From Mesorhizobium qingshengii (GTDB taxonomy: Bacteria; Pseudomonadota; Alphaproteobacteria; Rhizobiales; Rhizobiaceae), in NCBI RefSeq assembly GCF_900103325.1, contig NZ_FMXM01000004.1, positions 124,001 to 188,000 of the forward strand: 64,000 nt of DNA, given 5' to 3'. How positions within the stretch are numbered: position 1 is the first letter of the stretch; each line of letters starts with the position of its first letter. Under the pieces are notes generated by a model that searched no databases, was not told where the DNA came from, and saw only the letters and a program-made list of their open reading frames with translations. The position numbers were made by a program, and so were the translations under genes. Shown in pieces: positions 53,877 to 63,661 of the stretch.

Positions 53877-54474
53877 CGCGAACCTCGGACGGTTTCGTGG
53901 TGTTGACCCAAAGGATCTGGCAGCGCTCACTGCCAGGATTGCGGAAAGCATGCAAAAGCGTGCTCTTGAACGCAAAACTGTCGCCGCTCTTCAGCACGTA
54001 GTTTGTAGAATCCACCACCAGTTCGACCTCTCCCGACAGGACGAAGCCGAATTCATGCCCGGCATGCGCATAGGCCTCGGCGGTGCCGCCACTGGCTTCC
54101 ACCGTCACCAGCATGCCGGTCAATGTCGCACCCGGCGGCGACAGCAGCGCCTTGGCAATGCCTTCCGACTTGACGGGGATGGCGCGGCGGCTGTTGGCAC
54201 GCACGCAATAGAGGTCGTTGACGGCATCGTTGCCGTCGGCGATCAGTGCCGACGGCTCGATGTCGAGCGCGGCGGCGAGCGGCCAGATCACCTTGACGCG
54301 CAGCGAGGACATGCCACGCTCGATCTGGCTGAGCGCGCCGATCGACACGCCTGCCCTGGCGGCAAGATCAGCCAGCGACAGGTTGCGCTCGAGCCGCAGC
54401 GCCCGCACGCGGCGGCCGACGCGCACGTCGGCATCGTCCTTCGGCCTTTCAGTCGGTTCGTCCAGAACATCCAT
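53866..54474 (-). CDS. XRE-cupin transcriptional regulator (PuuR-like)
   Basis: 202 aa. An N-terminal XRE helix-turn-helix (about residues 18-72, RVGRRVRALRLERNLSLADL and GVSIGALSQIERGMSSLRVK) is joined to a C-terminal cupin (about 120-198, AYAHAGHEFGFVLSGEVELV and SGDSFAFKSTLLHAFRN). This is the PuuR architecture, where the cupin senses the polyamine or an intermediate and the XRE domain represses transport and catabolic genes. It lies inside the ABC operon between the binding protein and the ATPase, which is unusual. ATG at 54474; a longer reading to 54657 enters the repeat. Confidence 0.9.
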   Translation of the reverse strand: MDVLDEPTERPKDDADVRVGRRVRALRLERNLSLADLAARAGVSIGALSQIERGMSSLRVKVIWPLAAALDIEPSALIADGNDAVNDLYCVRANSRRAIPVKSEGIAKALLSPPGATLTGMLVTVEASGGTAEAYAHAGHEFGFVLSGEVELVVDSTNYVLKSGDSFAFKSTLLHAFRNPGSERCQILWVNTTKPSEVRDGA

Positions 54475-54520
54475 GCATACGTCCTCGTTGCAGTATCTCT
54501 GTCGGTGCAGCTTGGCGCGA

Positions 54521-54669
54521 CTCTCCCTTCTCCCCTTGTGGGAGAAGGGAGAGTCGGAGGCGACGGATGAGGGGTGTTCCAGCTTGGCGACGACGGCGCT
54601 CCGTCCAACACCCCTCATCCGTCTCGGCGCTGCGCGCCGATCCACCTTCTCCCACAAGGGGAGAAGGGA
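54521..54669. repeat. Nested palindromic repeat element, about 150 bp
   Basis: Outer arms at 54524-54548 and 54645-54669 are exact reverse complements over 25 bp and are themselves near-palindromic (CCTTCTCCC ... GGGAGAAGG). Inner arms GACGGATGAGGGGTGTT (54562-54578) and AACACCCCTCATCCGTC (54607-54623) pair perfectly over 17 bp, and TCGGCGC-TGC-GCGCCGA adds a third stem near 54624-54640. The form fits the palindromic intergenic repeats common in Mesorhizobium genomes. It separates the binding protein from the regulator gene. Confidence 0.75.
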
Positions 54670-54678
54670 CGCCTCAGT

Positions 54679-55737
54679 TCACCCGCCTGCCTTCACTTTC
54701 TCGAACATCTTGGCAAGTTCGTCATTCTGTTTCATCGGTCCGGTGAAGATGGTGGTCTTCAGCATCACTTCCGGATCGGACGGCAGCTGCAATTTCTCCA
54801 GATCCTCCTTCGGAACGGTGGCAAAGGCAGAGCTCAGCGAGCTGCCGTAACCATAGGACTCGATCAGGTATTTGCCCGAGTCGGCGTCCAGACGGCTGTT
54901 GATGAAGTCGTAGGCGAGATCGACATTCTTGGCGTCCTTGAGCATGACGAAGCCGCAGGCCCAGGTCAGCATGCCTTCCTTCGGCTTCATGAACTCGACC
55001 GGCACGCCCTGCTTCTTCAACGAGGTGGCGGACGCGTTCCAGGTCATGGCGGCGACCAGCTGGCCGCTTGCCAGCGCCTGCTCGACCGAGGTCATGTCGG
55101 TGGTGTAGTTGGAGAGCAGCGGGCGCTGCTCGCGCAGCTTTGCGGCTACTTTGTCCATCTCGGCCGGTGTCATGTCGAACGGATTGACGCCGGCCAGCAG
55201 CGCCGCAACGATCGGCGTGTCATGCACGGCGTCGATCGTCGCCATGCGACCGGCGTACTGCTTGTCCCACAGGAGGTTCCAGCTCGCTTCCGGGTTCTTC
55301 ACCAGATCGGTGCGGTAAAGGATCGAGGTGTTGCCCCAGTCCCACGGCACCATCCAGACCTTGCCGTCGCTGGCCTGCAGGTCGGGCAGGTTCTTGAAGA
55401 CCGGGAAAATCGAATCCCAGTTCTTGATGCGCTTGGTATCGATCGGCTGCAACAGGCCTTCCTTGTTCCAGCGCGCCACCTTGTCGTAGCAGGGATGGGC
55501 GATATCAGGGCGGAAGCCGGCCTTGACCTTGGTGAAGGCGTCATCGTCATCACCGAAGATCGAGGCCTCGACGCCATCGGGATGCGCGGCGAGGAAGCTC
55601 TTGTTGAAGTCGGGCAGTTCGTAGCCCGACCAGGTGAAATATTGCAGCTTGTCGCCGGCGAAGGCGACGGTCGACGACAGCGCCAATGCCAGGCTGGCCA
55701 GACCAGCCCGGGCCGTCTTTATCAGGTCGAATGCCAT
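54679..55737 (-). CDS. PotD-like polyamine-type substrate-binding protein
   Basis: 352 aa. A signal peptide (ASLALALSSTVAFAG) precedes the two-lobed binding fold starting DKLQYFTWSGYELPDFNKSF. PYDKVARWNKEGLLQPIDTK-like and VWMVPWDWGNTSILYRTDLV segments are typical of spermidine/putrescine-binding proteins. An acidic DDDD stretch may contact the amine. The ATG at 55737 follows AGGAG and overlaps the end of the permease gene by 16 bp. The ligand is likely a polyamine or related cationic compound, not proven. Confidence 0.92.
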   Translation of the reverse strand: MAFDLIKTARAGLASLALALSSTVAFAGDKLQYFTWSGYELPDFNKSFLAAHPDGVEASIFGDDDDAFTKVKAGFRPDIAHPCYDKVARWNKEGLLQPIDTKRIKNWDSIFPVFKNLPDLQASDGKVWMVPWDWGNTSILYRTDLVKNPEASWNLLWDKQYAGRMATIDAVHDTPIVAALLAGVNPFDMTPAEMDKVAAKLREQRPLLSNYTTDMTSVEQALASGQLVAAMTWNASATSLKKQGVPVEFMKPKEGMLTWACGFVMLKDAKNVDLAYDFINSRLDADSGKYLIESYGYGSSLSSAFATVPKEDLEKLQLPSDPEVMLKTTIFTGPMKQNDELAKMFEKVKAGG

Positions 55738-56591
55738 TGCAGTTCTCCTCTCTCGGTTTGTTTTGGTTGTGATGGATCCGCGGGTCGAGGCGCCGGCGCG
55801 GACAGGCCGCGATGGCGCAGGATTTCGGCGGTTGCGGCGATGATGAAGGACACCGCCAGAATCGACGTGCCCAGCGCCATGACCGTCGGTAGCGATTTCG
55901 GAAAACGCAGCTGGCTCCAGATGTAGAGCGGCAGCGTCGGCTCGGTGCCGGCGAGGAAGAAGACGACGATGAATTCGTCGAACGAGATCAGGAAGGCCAG
56001 CATGAAGGCCGAAACGATGGCCGGCAGGCTGAGCGGCAGCATCACGCGCCGGAAGGTCGTCCAGTCGGAGGCGCCGAGATCGAGTGCCGCCTCGCGAATG
56101 GTTTTCGGGATGGCCGCGAAGCGGCTGCGCATGATTACCACCGTCGTCGGCAGTGCCACCAGAATGTGGCCGAGAACGATGGCAATGCGCGATGGCCCGA
56201 GCCCAATGAGATTGATCAGGATCAGCAGCGATATGCCGACGATCACGCCCGGGATCAGGATCGGCAGCCGCGCAATGGCACTGATGGTGGCGGCCAGCGG
56301 CGAGCGGCCATAGAGGTCCATGTAGGATACGGTGATGCCGCAGATCGTTGCGCCCGTGGCGGCTATGGCACCGATAACGAGACTATTCAAAAGCGCGCCG
56401 GACAGTGCTGAATTGCCGAACAGCGTCGCGTACCATTGCAAGGTGAAGCCTTGCAGCGGAAAGGCTGCCTGGATCGAGTTGTTGAAGGAAAACAGCGGGA
56501 TCAGCAACACCGGCAGATAGAGAAAGACCAGGTAGGCGACGACATAGACGCCAAGCCAGCGGCCGCCTCCTTCCGTGCGCCCCCCGCTCAT
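55722..56591 (-). CDS. ABC transporter permease (PotC-like)
   Basis: 289 aa with about six membrane helices and the EAA loop EAALDLGASDWTTFRRVMLP (about 186-205) that binds the ATPase. It begins VYVVAYLVFLYLPVLLIPLF and PLQGFTLQWYATLFGN is typical of PotC. It forms half of the channel with the PotB-like protein. Its ATG overlaps the upstream permease stop by 4 nt (ATGA), and its stop overlaps the binding-protein start. Confidence 0.92.
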   Translation of the reverse strand: MSGGRTEGGGRWLGVYVVAYLVFLYLPVLLIPLFSFNNSIQAAFPLQGFTLQWYATLFGNSALSGALLNSLVIGAIAATGATICGITVSYMDLYGRSPLAATISAIARLPILIPGVIVGISLLILINLIGLGPSRIAIVLGHILVALPTTVVIMRSRFAAIPKTIREAALDLGASDWTTFRRVMLPLSLPAIVSAFMLAFLISFDEFIVVFFLAGTEPTLPLYIWSQLRFPKSLPTVMALGTSILAVSFIIAATAEILRHRGLSAPAPRPADPSQPKQTERGELQWHST

Positions 56592-57484
56592 GTGCGGCTG
56601 CCAAATCTGCGGTCGGTGAAGCGTGCGACCAGCACCACGCAGAGGATGACCAGCATGACGGCGACGGAGAGTGCGGCGCCAAACGGCCAGTCATTGGCCT
56701 TGCCGAACTCAGCCTGGATCAACGTGCCGATCATCGTACTGGCCGGGCCGCCGACGAGAGCTGGCGTGACATAGTCGCCGACCGTCGGCACGAAGACGAC
56801 AAGGGCGGCCGCCAGCACGCCCGGCATCGAAATGGGCAGCACGACCCGGCGAAACGACGTGAAGGGCCTCGCACCGAGATCGGATGCGGCCTCGATCAGC
56901 GATTTCGGGATCGTGTCCAGCGCCACATAGATCGGCAGGATGGCGAACGGCGCATAGGCGTGGGCGAGCGTGACGACGACGGCGGCCGGCGTGTTGAGAA
57001 AGGCCAATGTCGGCTCGGACCAGATGCCGCTTTCGATCAGCGCCGAATTCAGCACGCCATTGTAGGCCAGAACAATCTTCCAGGCGAAGACGCGCAGAAG
57101 ATAGCTGGTCCAGAACGGCAGCGTCACCAGGAACAGCAGCAGGCCGCGCCGTCGTCCGGCGTGAAAGGCGAGATAGTAGGCGACGGGATAGGCGGTGACG
57201 ACCGTGGCCAGCGTGACCAGAGCGGCAATGACCAGCGAGCGCAGCGTCACCGTCCAGTAGAGCGGATCGGAAACCACGGTGGCGAAGTTCGCCACCGTGA
57301 AACCGGCGCCGAGCAGCGAACCGTCATTGCCGCGAAAGGCGAGGAAAAGCACCAGGCCAAGGGCAAACAGGATCAGCATGAAGGTGACCAGCGCGCCCGG
57401 CAGCAACATGGCGATCCGGAACCCCGATGAAGACCGGGCCTCTGGCGCTCGTATTGCAACTAGGGTCGACATCGACCTGCTCAT
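56588..57484 (-). CDS. ABC transporter permease (PotB-like)
   Basis: 298 aa. About six helices with EAA motif EAASDLGARPFTSFRRVVLP (about 199-218), paired with the PotC-like gene. It is the first of the transport genes in the operon, and the FAD oxidase precedes it. Start 57484 (ATG) is used; ATG at 57472 is also possible and neither has a strong Shine-Dalgarno. Confidence 0.91.
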   Translation of the reverse strand: MSRSMSTLVAIRAPEARSSSGFRIAMLLPGALVTFMLILFALGLVLFLAFRGNDGSLLGAGFTVANFATVVSDPLYWTVTLRSLVIAALVTLATVVTAYPVAYYLAFHAGRRRGLLLFLVTLPFWTSYLLRVFAWKIVLAYNGVLNSALIESGIWSEPTLAFLNTPAAVVVTLAHAYAPFAILPIYVALDTIPKSLIEAASDLGARPFTSFRRVVLPISMPGVLAAALVVFVPTVGDYVTPALVGGPASTMIGTLIQAEFGKANDWPFGAALSVAVMLVILCVVLVARFTDRRFGSRT

Positions 57485-57556
57485 CGAAATTTTGAAATTA
57501 CCTAAGAATTTTTCATATTCATGAAACTGTCAAGCGGAATTCCGTTGATCCGGCAG

Positions 57557-58840
57557 TCAACGCTCCAGCGCGTCGAGCAAGCGATACCAGGCGATCGTTG
57601 CGGCAACGCCGACCTGCCGGAAAGCATGGAACGGGATCGGCCGGATCGGCGAGACAGGGAATGGCAATTGCCTGGCATCGCCACTTTGGAGATAGCCCGC
57701 GAGGCGCTCGCCAAGCGCCGTCATCAGGCCGACGCCGCGGCCCTGGCAGCCGACCACGGCGACAAGGCCCCGTTCGGGCTCGTGGATGTGCGGAAGATGG
57801 TCCGGCGTCATCGCCACCCGGCCGAACCAGCGCCTTTCGATGGCGAGACCAGACAGTGCCGGATAGAGCCGCAGCAGCGCGCGCTCGAGATGCGCCCAGT
57901 CACCGGCGCTCGACGGCAGGGCCATGCGGCCACGCCCACCGAGGACCAGCCGCCCATCGGCGCTCTTGCGGTAATAGACAAGGATGCGCCTGGAGTCCGA
58001 AACCGCCTGCCCTTCAGGCAGGATCGTGGCTGCCAGGTCAGGCGGCAACGGCGCGGTCGCAATCTGGAAGGAGTGCAACGGCACGATCGTCTCGGCGAGG
58101 CCGGGGATCAGGCCGTCTGTGTAGGCGTTGGTCGCCAGAACGACCGCCTTGGCCTGCAATTCCGCGCCATTTTCGGTTGAAATGCGCCAGATATCGGCGG
58201 CATTGGTGAGCCGTACGACCCTCTGGCGCTCGGCTATCCTCACACCAGCCGCCGCCGCGACCCGGGCAAGTTCCGACGTATAGGCAAGCGGATCGATCAC
58301 ACCGGCGCGGCGATCGTGCCAGCCGCCGAGATAGCCGCGCGCGCCAGTCATCGAAGCGATCTCCGTCGCGCTCAGAAGCTTGACGTCGGCACCCCGCGCC
58401 CGCCATTGCCGGTCGCGGTTTGCCGCTGCTTTCAGTGCAACCTCGGTATGAGCGGCCTGGATCCAGCCCTTTTGAGCGAACGGCACCGACAGCTGTTCGT
58501 CGCGGATCAATTCGAACACCGCATCGGCGGTCGAGGCGGCAAAATTGACAAGCGCCTCGCCGCGCTCCTCGCCAAAATGCTCCAGCAGCCATTCCGGATC
58601 ATATTTCAGGCCGGGAATGACCTGCCCGCCATTGAGCCCCGACGCGCCCTGGCCGATTTCACCGGCCTCCAGCACCTGGACCGACATACCAAGGCGAACA
58701 GCATGCAGCGCCGTCGACAGACCCATGATACCGCCACCGACAACCACGACATCGACATGATCACCGCTTGGAAAAAGCGACTGAAACTTGGAAGCTGCCT
58801 GGGGCTTGCGCCAGATCGGATCAGAGAATGGTGCGGACAA
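57557..58840 (-). CDS. FAD-dependent amine/amino-acid oxidase, PuuB (gamma-glutamylputrescine oxidase)-like
   Basis: 427 aa DAO-fold enzyme. The FAD-binding dinucleotide motif VVVVGGGIMGLSTALHAVRL is at about 31-50, with GLNGGQVIPGLKYDPEWLL next and the C-terminal GCQGRGVGLMTALGERLAGY closing the FAD site. The length matches PuuB (about 426 aa). It would oxidise a gamma-glutamylated or free amine delivered by the adjoining transporter. The TTG start at 58840 is forced because the next in-frame ATG lies within the FAD motif. It is the first gene of the minus-strand operon and is divergent from the FAH-type gene. Confidence 0.88.
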   Translation of the reverse strand: MSAPFSDPIWRKPQAASKFQSLFPSGDHVDVVVVGGGIMGLSTALHAVRLGMSVQVLEAGEIGQGASGLNGGQVIPGLKYDPEWLLEHFGEERGEALVNFAASTADAVFELIRDEQLSVPFAQKGWIQAAHTEVALKAAANRDRQWRARGADVKLLSATEIASMTGARGYLGGWHDRRAGVIDPLAYTSELARVAAAAGVRIAERQRVVRLTNAADIWRISTENGAELQAKAVVLATNAYTDGLIPGLAETIVPLHSFQIATAPLPPDLAATILPEGQAVSDSRRILVYYRKSADGRLVLGGRGRMALPSSAGDWAHLERALLRLYPALSGLAIERRWFGRVAMTPDHLPHIHEPERGLVAVVGCQGRGVGLMTALGERLAGYLQSGDARQLPFPVSPIRPIPFHAFRQVGVAATIAWYRLLDALER

Positions 58841-58988
58841 AGGGTCACCCGGATGCGCTGCGTTTCGGTGAAAATCCTATCCAATATTTCACAATTTTGA
58901 AAGAGCTACTTCGGTTTTCGTTTGTGAACTGCCGCCAACGGATCTCGGAAAACTGGAATCCGATCGTCAGTGACGGGATAGACCTTTG

Positions 58989-59001
58989 ACCGGAATCCGG
59001 T
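58989..59001. promoter_or_regulatory. Dyad ACCGGA-A-TCCGGT upstream of the FAH-type gene
   Basis: A 13-bp perfect inverted repeat lies 60-72 bp before the FAH-type ATG in the 220-bp divergent spacer shared with the FAD oxidase. It may be an operator for a sugar regulator, but no factor is identified. Confidence 0.35.
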
Positions 59002-59060
59002 GAAAGTGCCGCGCCGATCCGGCCAACTCGCATTGTTGATCATCCAGAGGACCGAACGCC

Positions 59061-60218
59061 ATGACGAACCCGACGCACCTGCCCGCCGAAGGCCTTTTTC
59101 TCGGCCGCGCCAGGAACAGTGATGCCTCGCATCCTCTGGTGGTCACGGTCCGCGATGGCACCGTGTTCGACATCACATCGCGTGCGGCTCCGACCGTGCG
59201 TGATGTCTGTGAGATGCCTGATCCCGCCGGCCACGTCCGATCGGCCAAGGGCAAGCCAATCGGGTCACTCGACGCCATCGCCGCCAACAGTTTCCAGGCC
59301 ACCCGCGATCCGGCAAAGCCGTATCTGCTGTCCCCGGTCGACCTGCAGGCGGTCAAGGCTTCGGGCGTCACGTTCGTCGTCAGCCTGCTGGAACGGGTGA
59401 TCGAGGAACAGGCGCGCGGTTCAGCGGAAAAGGCCGACGCCATCCGCGCCGATATCGCCGGGCTGATCGGCCATGACCTGTCGAAGCTTAAGCCCGGTTC
59501 GCCCGAGGCAATGGAGATCAAGGCTAAGCTCATCGCCCGCGGCGCCTGGTCGCAATATCTGGAAGTCGGCATCGGCCCCGATGCCGAGATCTTCACCAAA
59601 TGCCAGCCGATGGCCTCGGTCGGCTTCGGCGCCGATGTCGGGCTGCACCCGGTGTCGACCTGGAACAATCCGGAGCCGGAGATCGCCATGATCGCCGCCA
59701 GCAGCGGCAGGATCGTCGGCGCCACCATCGGCAACGACGTCAATCTGCGCGACGTCGAAGGGCGTTCGGCGCTGCTGCTCGGCAAGGCCAAGGACAACAA
59801 TGCCTCGGCGGCGCTGGGTCCGTTCATCCGCCTGTTCGACGACACGTTTTCGATCGATGACGTGAAGCGGGCTGTCGTGCGCCTGAAGGTCGAGGGCGAG
59901 GACGGGTTCTCACTCGAGGGCGCGAGTTCAATGGCCGAGATCAGCCGTTCGCCAGAAGAACTGGTTGCCGCCGCCATGGGCCCGCATCATCAGTATCCGG
60001 ACGGGCTGGCGCTCTATCTCGGCACCATGTTCGTGCCGTCCAAGGATCGTGGCGAGAAGGGCAAGGGCTTCACCCACAAGGTCGGCGACATCGTCACCAT
60101 CTCGTCGGAGAAATTCGGCGCGCTGGTCAACCGGGTGCGGTTGTCACCCGACTGCCCGCACTGGACATACGGCGCCAGCCATCTGATGCGTGAGCTGGCG
60201 AAGGCGGAGCTCATCTAG
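59061..60218 (+). CDS. FAH-superfamily hydrolase/dehydratase, 2-keto-3-deoxy-pentonate dehydratase-like
   Basis: 385 aa. The FAH fold begins near residue 90, with the metal-binding region around ERVIEEQARG, GIGPDAEIFTKCQPMASVG (about 175-193) and GNDVNLRDVEGRSALLLGKA (about 225-244). The length and extended N-terminus match 2-keto-3-deoxy-D-xylonate/arabinonate dehydratases of oxidative pentose pathways rather than the shorter FAH hydrolases. It is divergent from the FAD oxidase and precedes a ribose-type ABC transporter, so it probably degrades the imported sugar's acid. The exact substrate is not settled. Confidence 0.83.
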   Translation: MTNPTHLPAEGLFLGRARNSDASHPLVVTVRDGTVFDITSRAAPTVRDVCEMPDPAGHVRSAKGKPIGSLDAIAANSFQATRDPAKPYLLSPVDLQAVKASGVTFVVSLLERVIEEQARGSAEKADAIRADIAGLIGHDLSKLKPGSPEAMEIKAKLIARGAWSQYLEVGIGPDAEIFTKCQPMASVGFGADVGLHPVSTWNNPEPEIAMIAASSGRIVGATIGNDVNLRDVEGRSALLLGKAKDNNASAALGPFIRLFDDTFSIDDVKRAVVRLKVEGEDGFSLEGASSMAEISRSPEELVAAAMGPHHQYPDGLALYLGTMFVPSKDRGEKGKGFTHKVGDIVTISSEKFGALVNRVRLSPDCPHWTYGASHLMRELAKAELI

Positions 60219-60698
60219 GTCCTCGCCCGTAGGGGCCGCCATCAACACAATTTTGTGCGGAACCCGGGTGACTGCGGACGCAATCCGCTCCAAGATCGCG
60301 GTGTAATGAGCTTGCCTGGCAAGGATGCCGCGTGGAGCACCTTCATCACCGGCGCCCATCACCGGCGCCCTGACCGTGCTCGCCCTGGCGCCCGACCGGC
60401 CGATCAGGCTGCGTCGCAACCGGCGCGTCGAAGGCGGTCGGGACAACCCATTCGGCTGAGCCTCGACGCCAATCATCCGAGCGTCGGAAAAAATCACCTC
60501 AACTGATGCAATCTGATGGGACCGCTGATGGCGCCTCGTCGGACGCCAACTACGACTTGCAGATGGAGGCTTGCCATCCGTCGAAAAAGGGAATGCTCTG
60601 ACGCGTTCAACTTGGCGTAGGCGAGAGAGACGCGATCCGGTTCTTGCCGGAACAAGAAGTGGATCCGGACTGATCATCTTCAAACGGGAGGAAATCAA
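60219..60698. other. 480-bp gene-free region before the ABC sugar transporter
   Basis: No convincing gene is seen. It holds a tandem repeat of CATCACCGGCGCC (about 60343-60368), a dyad at 60641-60658 and a strong GGGAGG Shine-Dalgarno for the binding-protein gene. An open frame on the minus strand has no start context or protein character. It most likely holds the transporter promoter. Confidence 0.55.
60641..60658. promoter_or_regulatory. Dyad TTCTTG-N6-CAAGAA upstream of the sugar transporter
   Basis: Perfect 6-bp arms around CCGGAA lie 41-58 bp before the binding-protein ATG. GTTC...GAAC also pairs within it. Candidate operator for the LacI-type regulator downstream or another sugar sensor; symmetry and position are the only evidence. 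Confidence 0.4.
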
Positions 60699-61634
60699 AT
60701 GCTGACACGGCTAAGACTCGTTTTGTACGGCCTGTTGGTGGCGCTGATGGTGGTACCAGCAGCGGCACAGGCCAAGACGTTCTACTGGATTTCGCATGGC
60801 GGTCCGGCCGATCCGGTCTGGACCTACTTCCTCGCCGGCGCCAAGCAATGGGCGAAAGACACCGGCAACACCGTCAACACCTCGTTCCACAATGGTGACG
60901 TCGCTTCGCAGCAGGAAGCGGTTCGCGCCGCCCTCTCCGCCAAGGCCGACGGCATCGTCACCACCAGCCCCGATCCGGGCAGCCTCGTCGAGATCGTCAA
61001 GGAAGCCCGTGCGGCAAACATCCCGATCATCAATTTCAACACGCCCGATCCCAAGGCCAATTTCAATGCCTATGTCGGTGGCGACAACGTCACCTTCGGC
61101 AAGCATTGGGCGCAGTATCTGGTCGACAAGGGGCTGGTGAAGAAGGGCGACTTCGTCTGGATGCCTGTCGAAATCCCCGGTGCGACCTATGGCGTCCAGG
61201 AAGAGGAAGGCATCAAGAGCGTCTTCGGGCCGCTGGGTATCACCTATGAGATCACCGAGGCGACGCTCGATCAGGCCGAAGTGATCAACCGCATGGTCGA
61301 TTACCTCACCGCCAACAAGGCCAAGGTCAAGGCAATCATCGGCCTCGGCGACCTCGTCACCGGCTCGATCAAGCGGGTCTTCGACCAGGTCGGCATCAAG
61401 CCGGGCGAAATCCCGGTCGTCGGCTGGGGCAACTCGCTCGACACCACGCAGGAAGTGCTGAACGGCTACGTCAATGCCGGCCAGTGGCAGGACCCGCAGG
61501 CGACCAGCTACGTTGCGCTTTCACTGGCCAACATGGCGGCAAGCGGTATTCCTCCGGGCTTCAACGTCATCACCGGCGCGCTCTACGAAAAGGACACCGC
61601 CGGGGTCTACGACAAGATCCTGTCCGGCAAATAA
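60699..61634 (+). CDS. Ribose-type sugar ABC transporter substrate-binding protein
   Basis: 311 aa. A signal peptide (LVLYGLLVALMVVPAAAQA) precedes the two-lobed RbsB-type fold: TFYWISHGGPADPVWTYFLA, VASQQEAVRAALSAKADGIV, TTSPDPGSLVEIVKEARAAN and GWGNSLDTTQEVLNGYVNAG. It binds a sugar in the periplasm and delivers it to the permease. ATG at 60699 has GGGAGG at good distance. Genes for the permease and ATPase follow immediately. The ligand could be a pentose, hexose or sugar acid. Confidence 0.94.
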   Translation: MLTRLRLVLYGLLVALMVVPAAAQAKTFYWISHGGPADPVWTYFLAGAKQWAKDTGNTVNTSFHNGDVASQQEAVRAALSAKADGIVTTSPDPGSLVEIVKEARAANIPIINFNTPDPKANFNAYVGGDNVTFGKHWAQYLVDKGLVKKGDFVWMPVEIPGATYGVQEEEGIKSVFGPLGITYEITEATLDQAEVINRMVDYLTANKAKVKAIIGLGDLVTGSIKRVFDQVGIKPGEIPVVGWGNSLDTTQEVLNGYVNAGQWQDPQATSYVALSLANMAASGIPPGFNVITGALYEKDTAGVYDKILSGK

Positions 61635-61754
61635 GCTCCGAGACGCACACAGTCGCGACTGCTCCGGTGGTCGCGACTGACTTTCCATTTTCGCCGAGCT
61701 CTTCGCACTCCGATGCGCGAGCCTCAGCCTTTCCACTCATGTCGCGGATACCTC

Positions 61755-62741
61755 GTGGAAAATCGTTCGCTCATCCAACGCTTGATCGCGCGGCCTGAAT
61801 TTGGGCCTTTCGTGCTGCTCATCATCGAGATCACCGTTTTCTGGGGCTTCAATCACGACTTTCTGTCGCCGCAGAACATCTCCAACACGCTGGCCTTCAC
61901 GGTCGAGCTCGGCCTGATCGCGCTGGCGATGACGCTGCTGATGACGTCGGGCGAATTCGACCTTTCCGTCGGTTCGCTCTTCGGCTTCTCGCCGGTGCTG
62001 ATGTGGACGCTGTTCAACAGCGGCGTCACCTCGCTGGAAGTCGGCTTCCTCGTCGCGCTGCTGGTCGCCGCCCTGATCGGGCTGGTCAATGGCTGGTTCG
62101 TGACGCAGCTCAAGATCCCGTCGTTCCTGGTCACCCTCGGCATGCTGCTGGTGGTGCGCGGCACCGCCCTTTTCGTCACCGACGGTTTCCCGCAACGCAC
62201 CTGGAGCGCGGAAGGCAGCTGGCTGGCGGAGGCGCTGGTCGGCGACTTCTTCATCGGGCCGTTCCGCATCTACATGTCGCTGTTCTGGTTCATCGCCGCG
62301 GCCATCGCGCTGGGCTATGTCTTGACGCAAAGCCGCACCGGCAACTGGATCCAGGCGGCTGGCGGCAATCCCAACGCGGCGCGTGCCCGCGGCGTCAATG
62401 TCAGCGGTGTCAAGATCGGCCTGTTCATCCTGTCGTCGGTCATGGCATCGCTCGCCGGCGTGATCAGCTCGCTGCGTACCTCGGCGGCCAATCCCAACAG
62501 CGGCACCGGCTATGAGCTCGAGGTCATCGCCATGGTGGTGATCGGCGGCACGGCGCTGACCGGCGGGCGCGGCACGATCATCGGCACCGTGCTCGGCATC
62601 CTGATCCTGCGCGTGATGCGCAACGGCATCGTGCTGATCGGCGTGCCAGGCCTTGCCTACAACATCTTCATCGGCGCCATCATCCTTGGCATGATGGCGC
62701 TCCATTCATGGCTGGAACGCCGGCATCAGGCAGGGACTTGA
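61755..62741 (+). CDS. Ribose-type ABC transporter permease (RbsC-like)
   Basis: 328 aa, about eight to ten helices. ALAMTLLMTSGEFDLSVGSL, FSPVLMWTLFNSG, GLVNGWFVTQLKIPSFLVTL and AVIGGTALTGGRGTIIGTVL-like segments are typical of RbsC. The GTG at 61755 begins ENRSLIQRLIARPEFGP; an ATG at 61713 would add 14 residues and neither has a strong Shine-Dalgarno. It lies between the binding protein and the ATPase. Confidence 0.91.
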   Translation: MENRSLIQRLIARPEFGPFVLLIIEITVFWGFNHDFLSPQNISNTLAFTVELGLIALAMTLLMTSGEFDLSVGSLFGFSPVLMWTLFNSGVTSLEVGFLVALLVAALIGLVNGWFVTQLKIPSFLVTLGMLLVVRGTALFVTDGFPQRTWSAEGSWLAEALVGDFFIGPFRIYMSLFWFIAAAIALGYVLTQSRTGNWIQAAGGNPNAARARGVNVSGVKIGLFILSSVMASLAGVISSLRTSAANPNSGTGYELEVIAMVVIGGTALTGGRGTIIGTVLGILILRVMRNGIVLIGVPGLAYNIFIGAIILGMMALHSWLERRHQAGT

Positions 62742-62744
62742 ACC

Positions 62745-63536
<792 letters not shown>

Positions 63537-63661
63537 GCACGGGCGGAAGCCGCCTTGTCAAAGCAGCCGAAATGCGTCCGGCTGATGGGCGGCAATCACC
63601 CGTCACCTCAAATCGCATCGCTTGTCTGGCGCGGTATCGCATCGGCGCATAGGGTTGCGGT

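Noticed and set aside
60343..60368. Two tandem copies of CATCACCGGCGCC
   Set aside because: Only two copies and no symmetric or CRISPR-like spacing; it is probably a minor local duplication.
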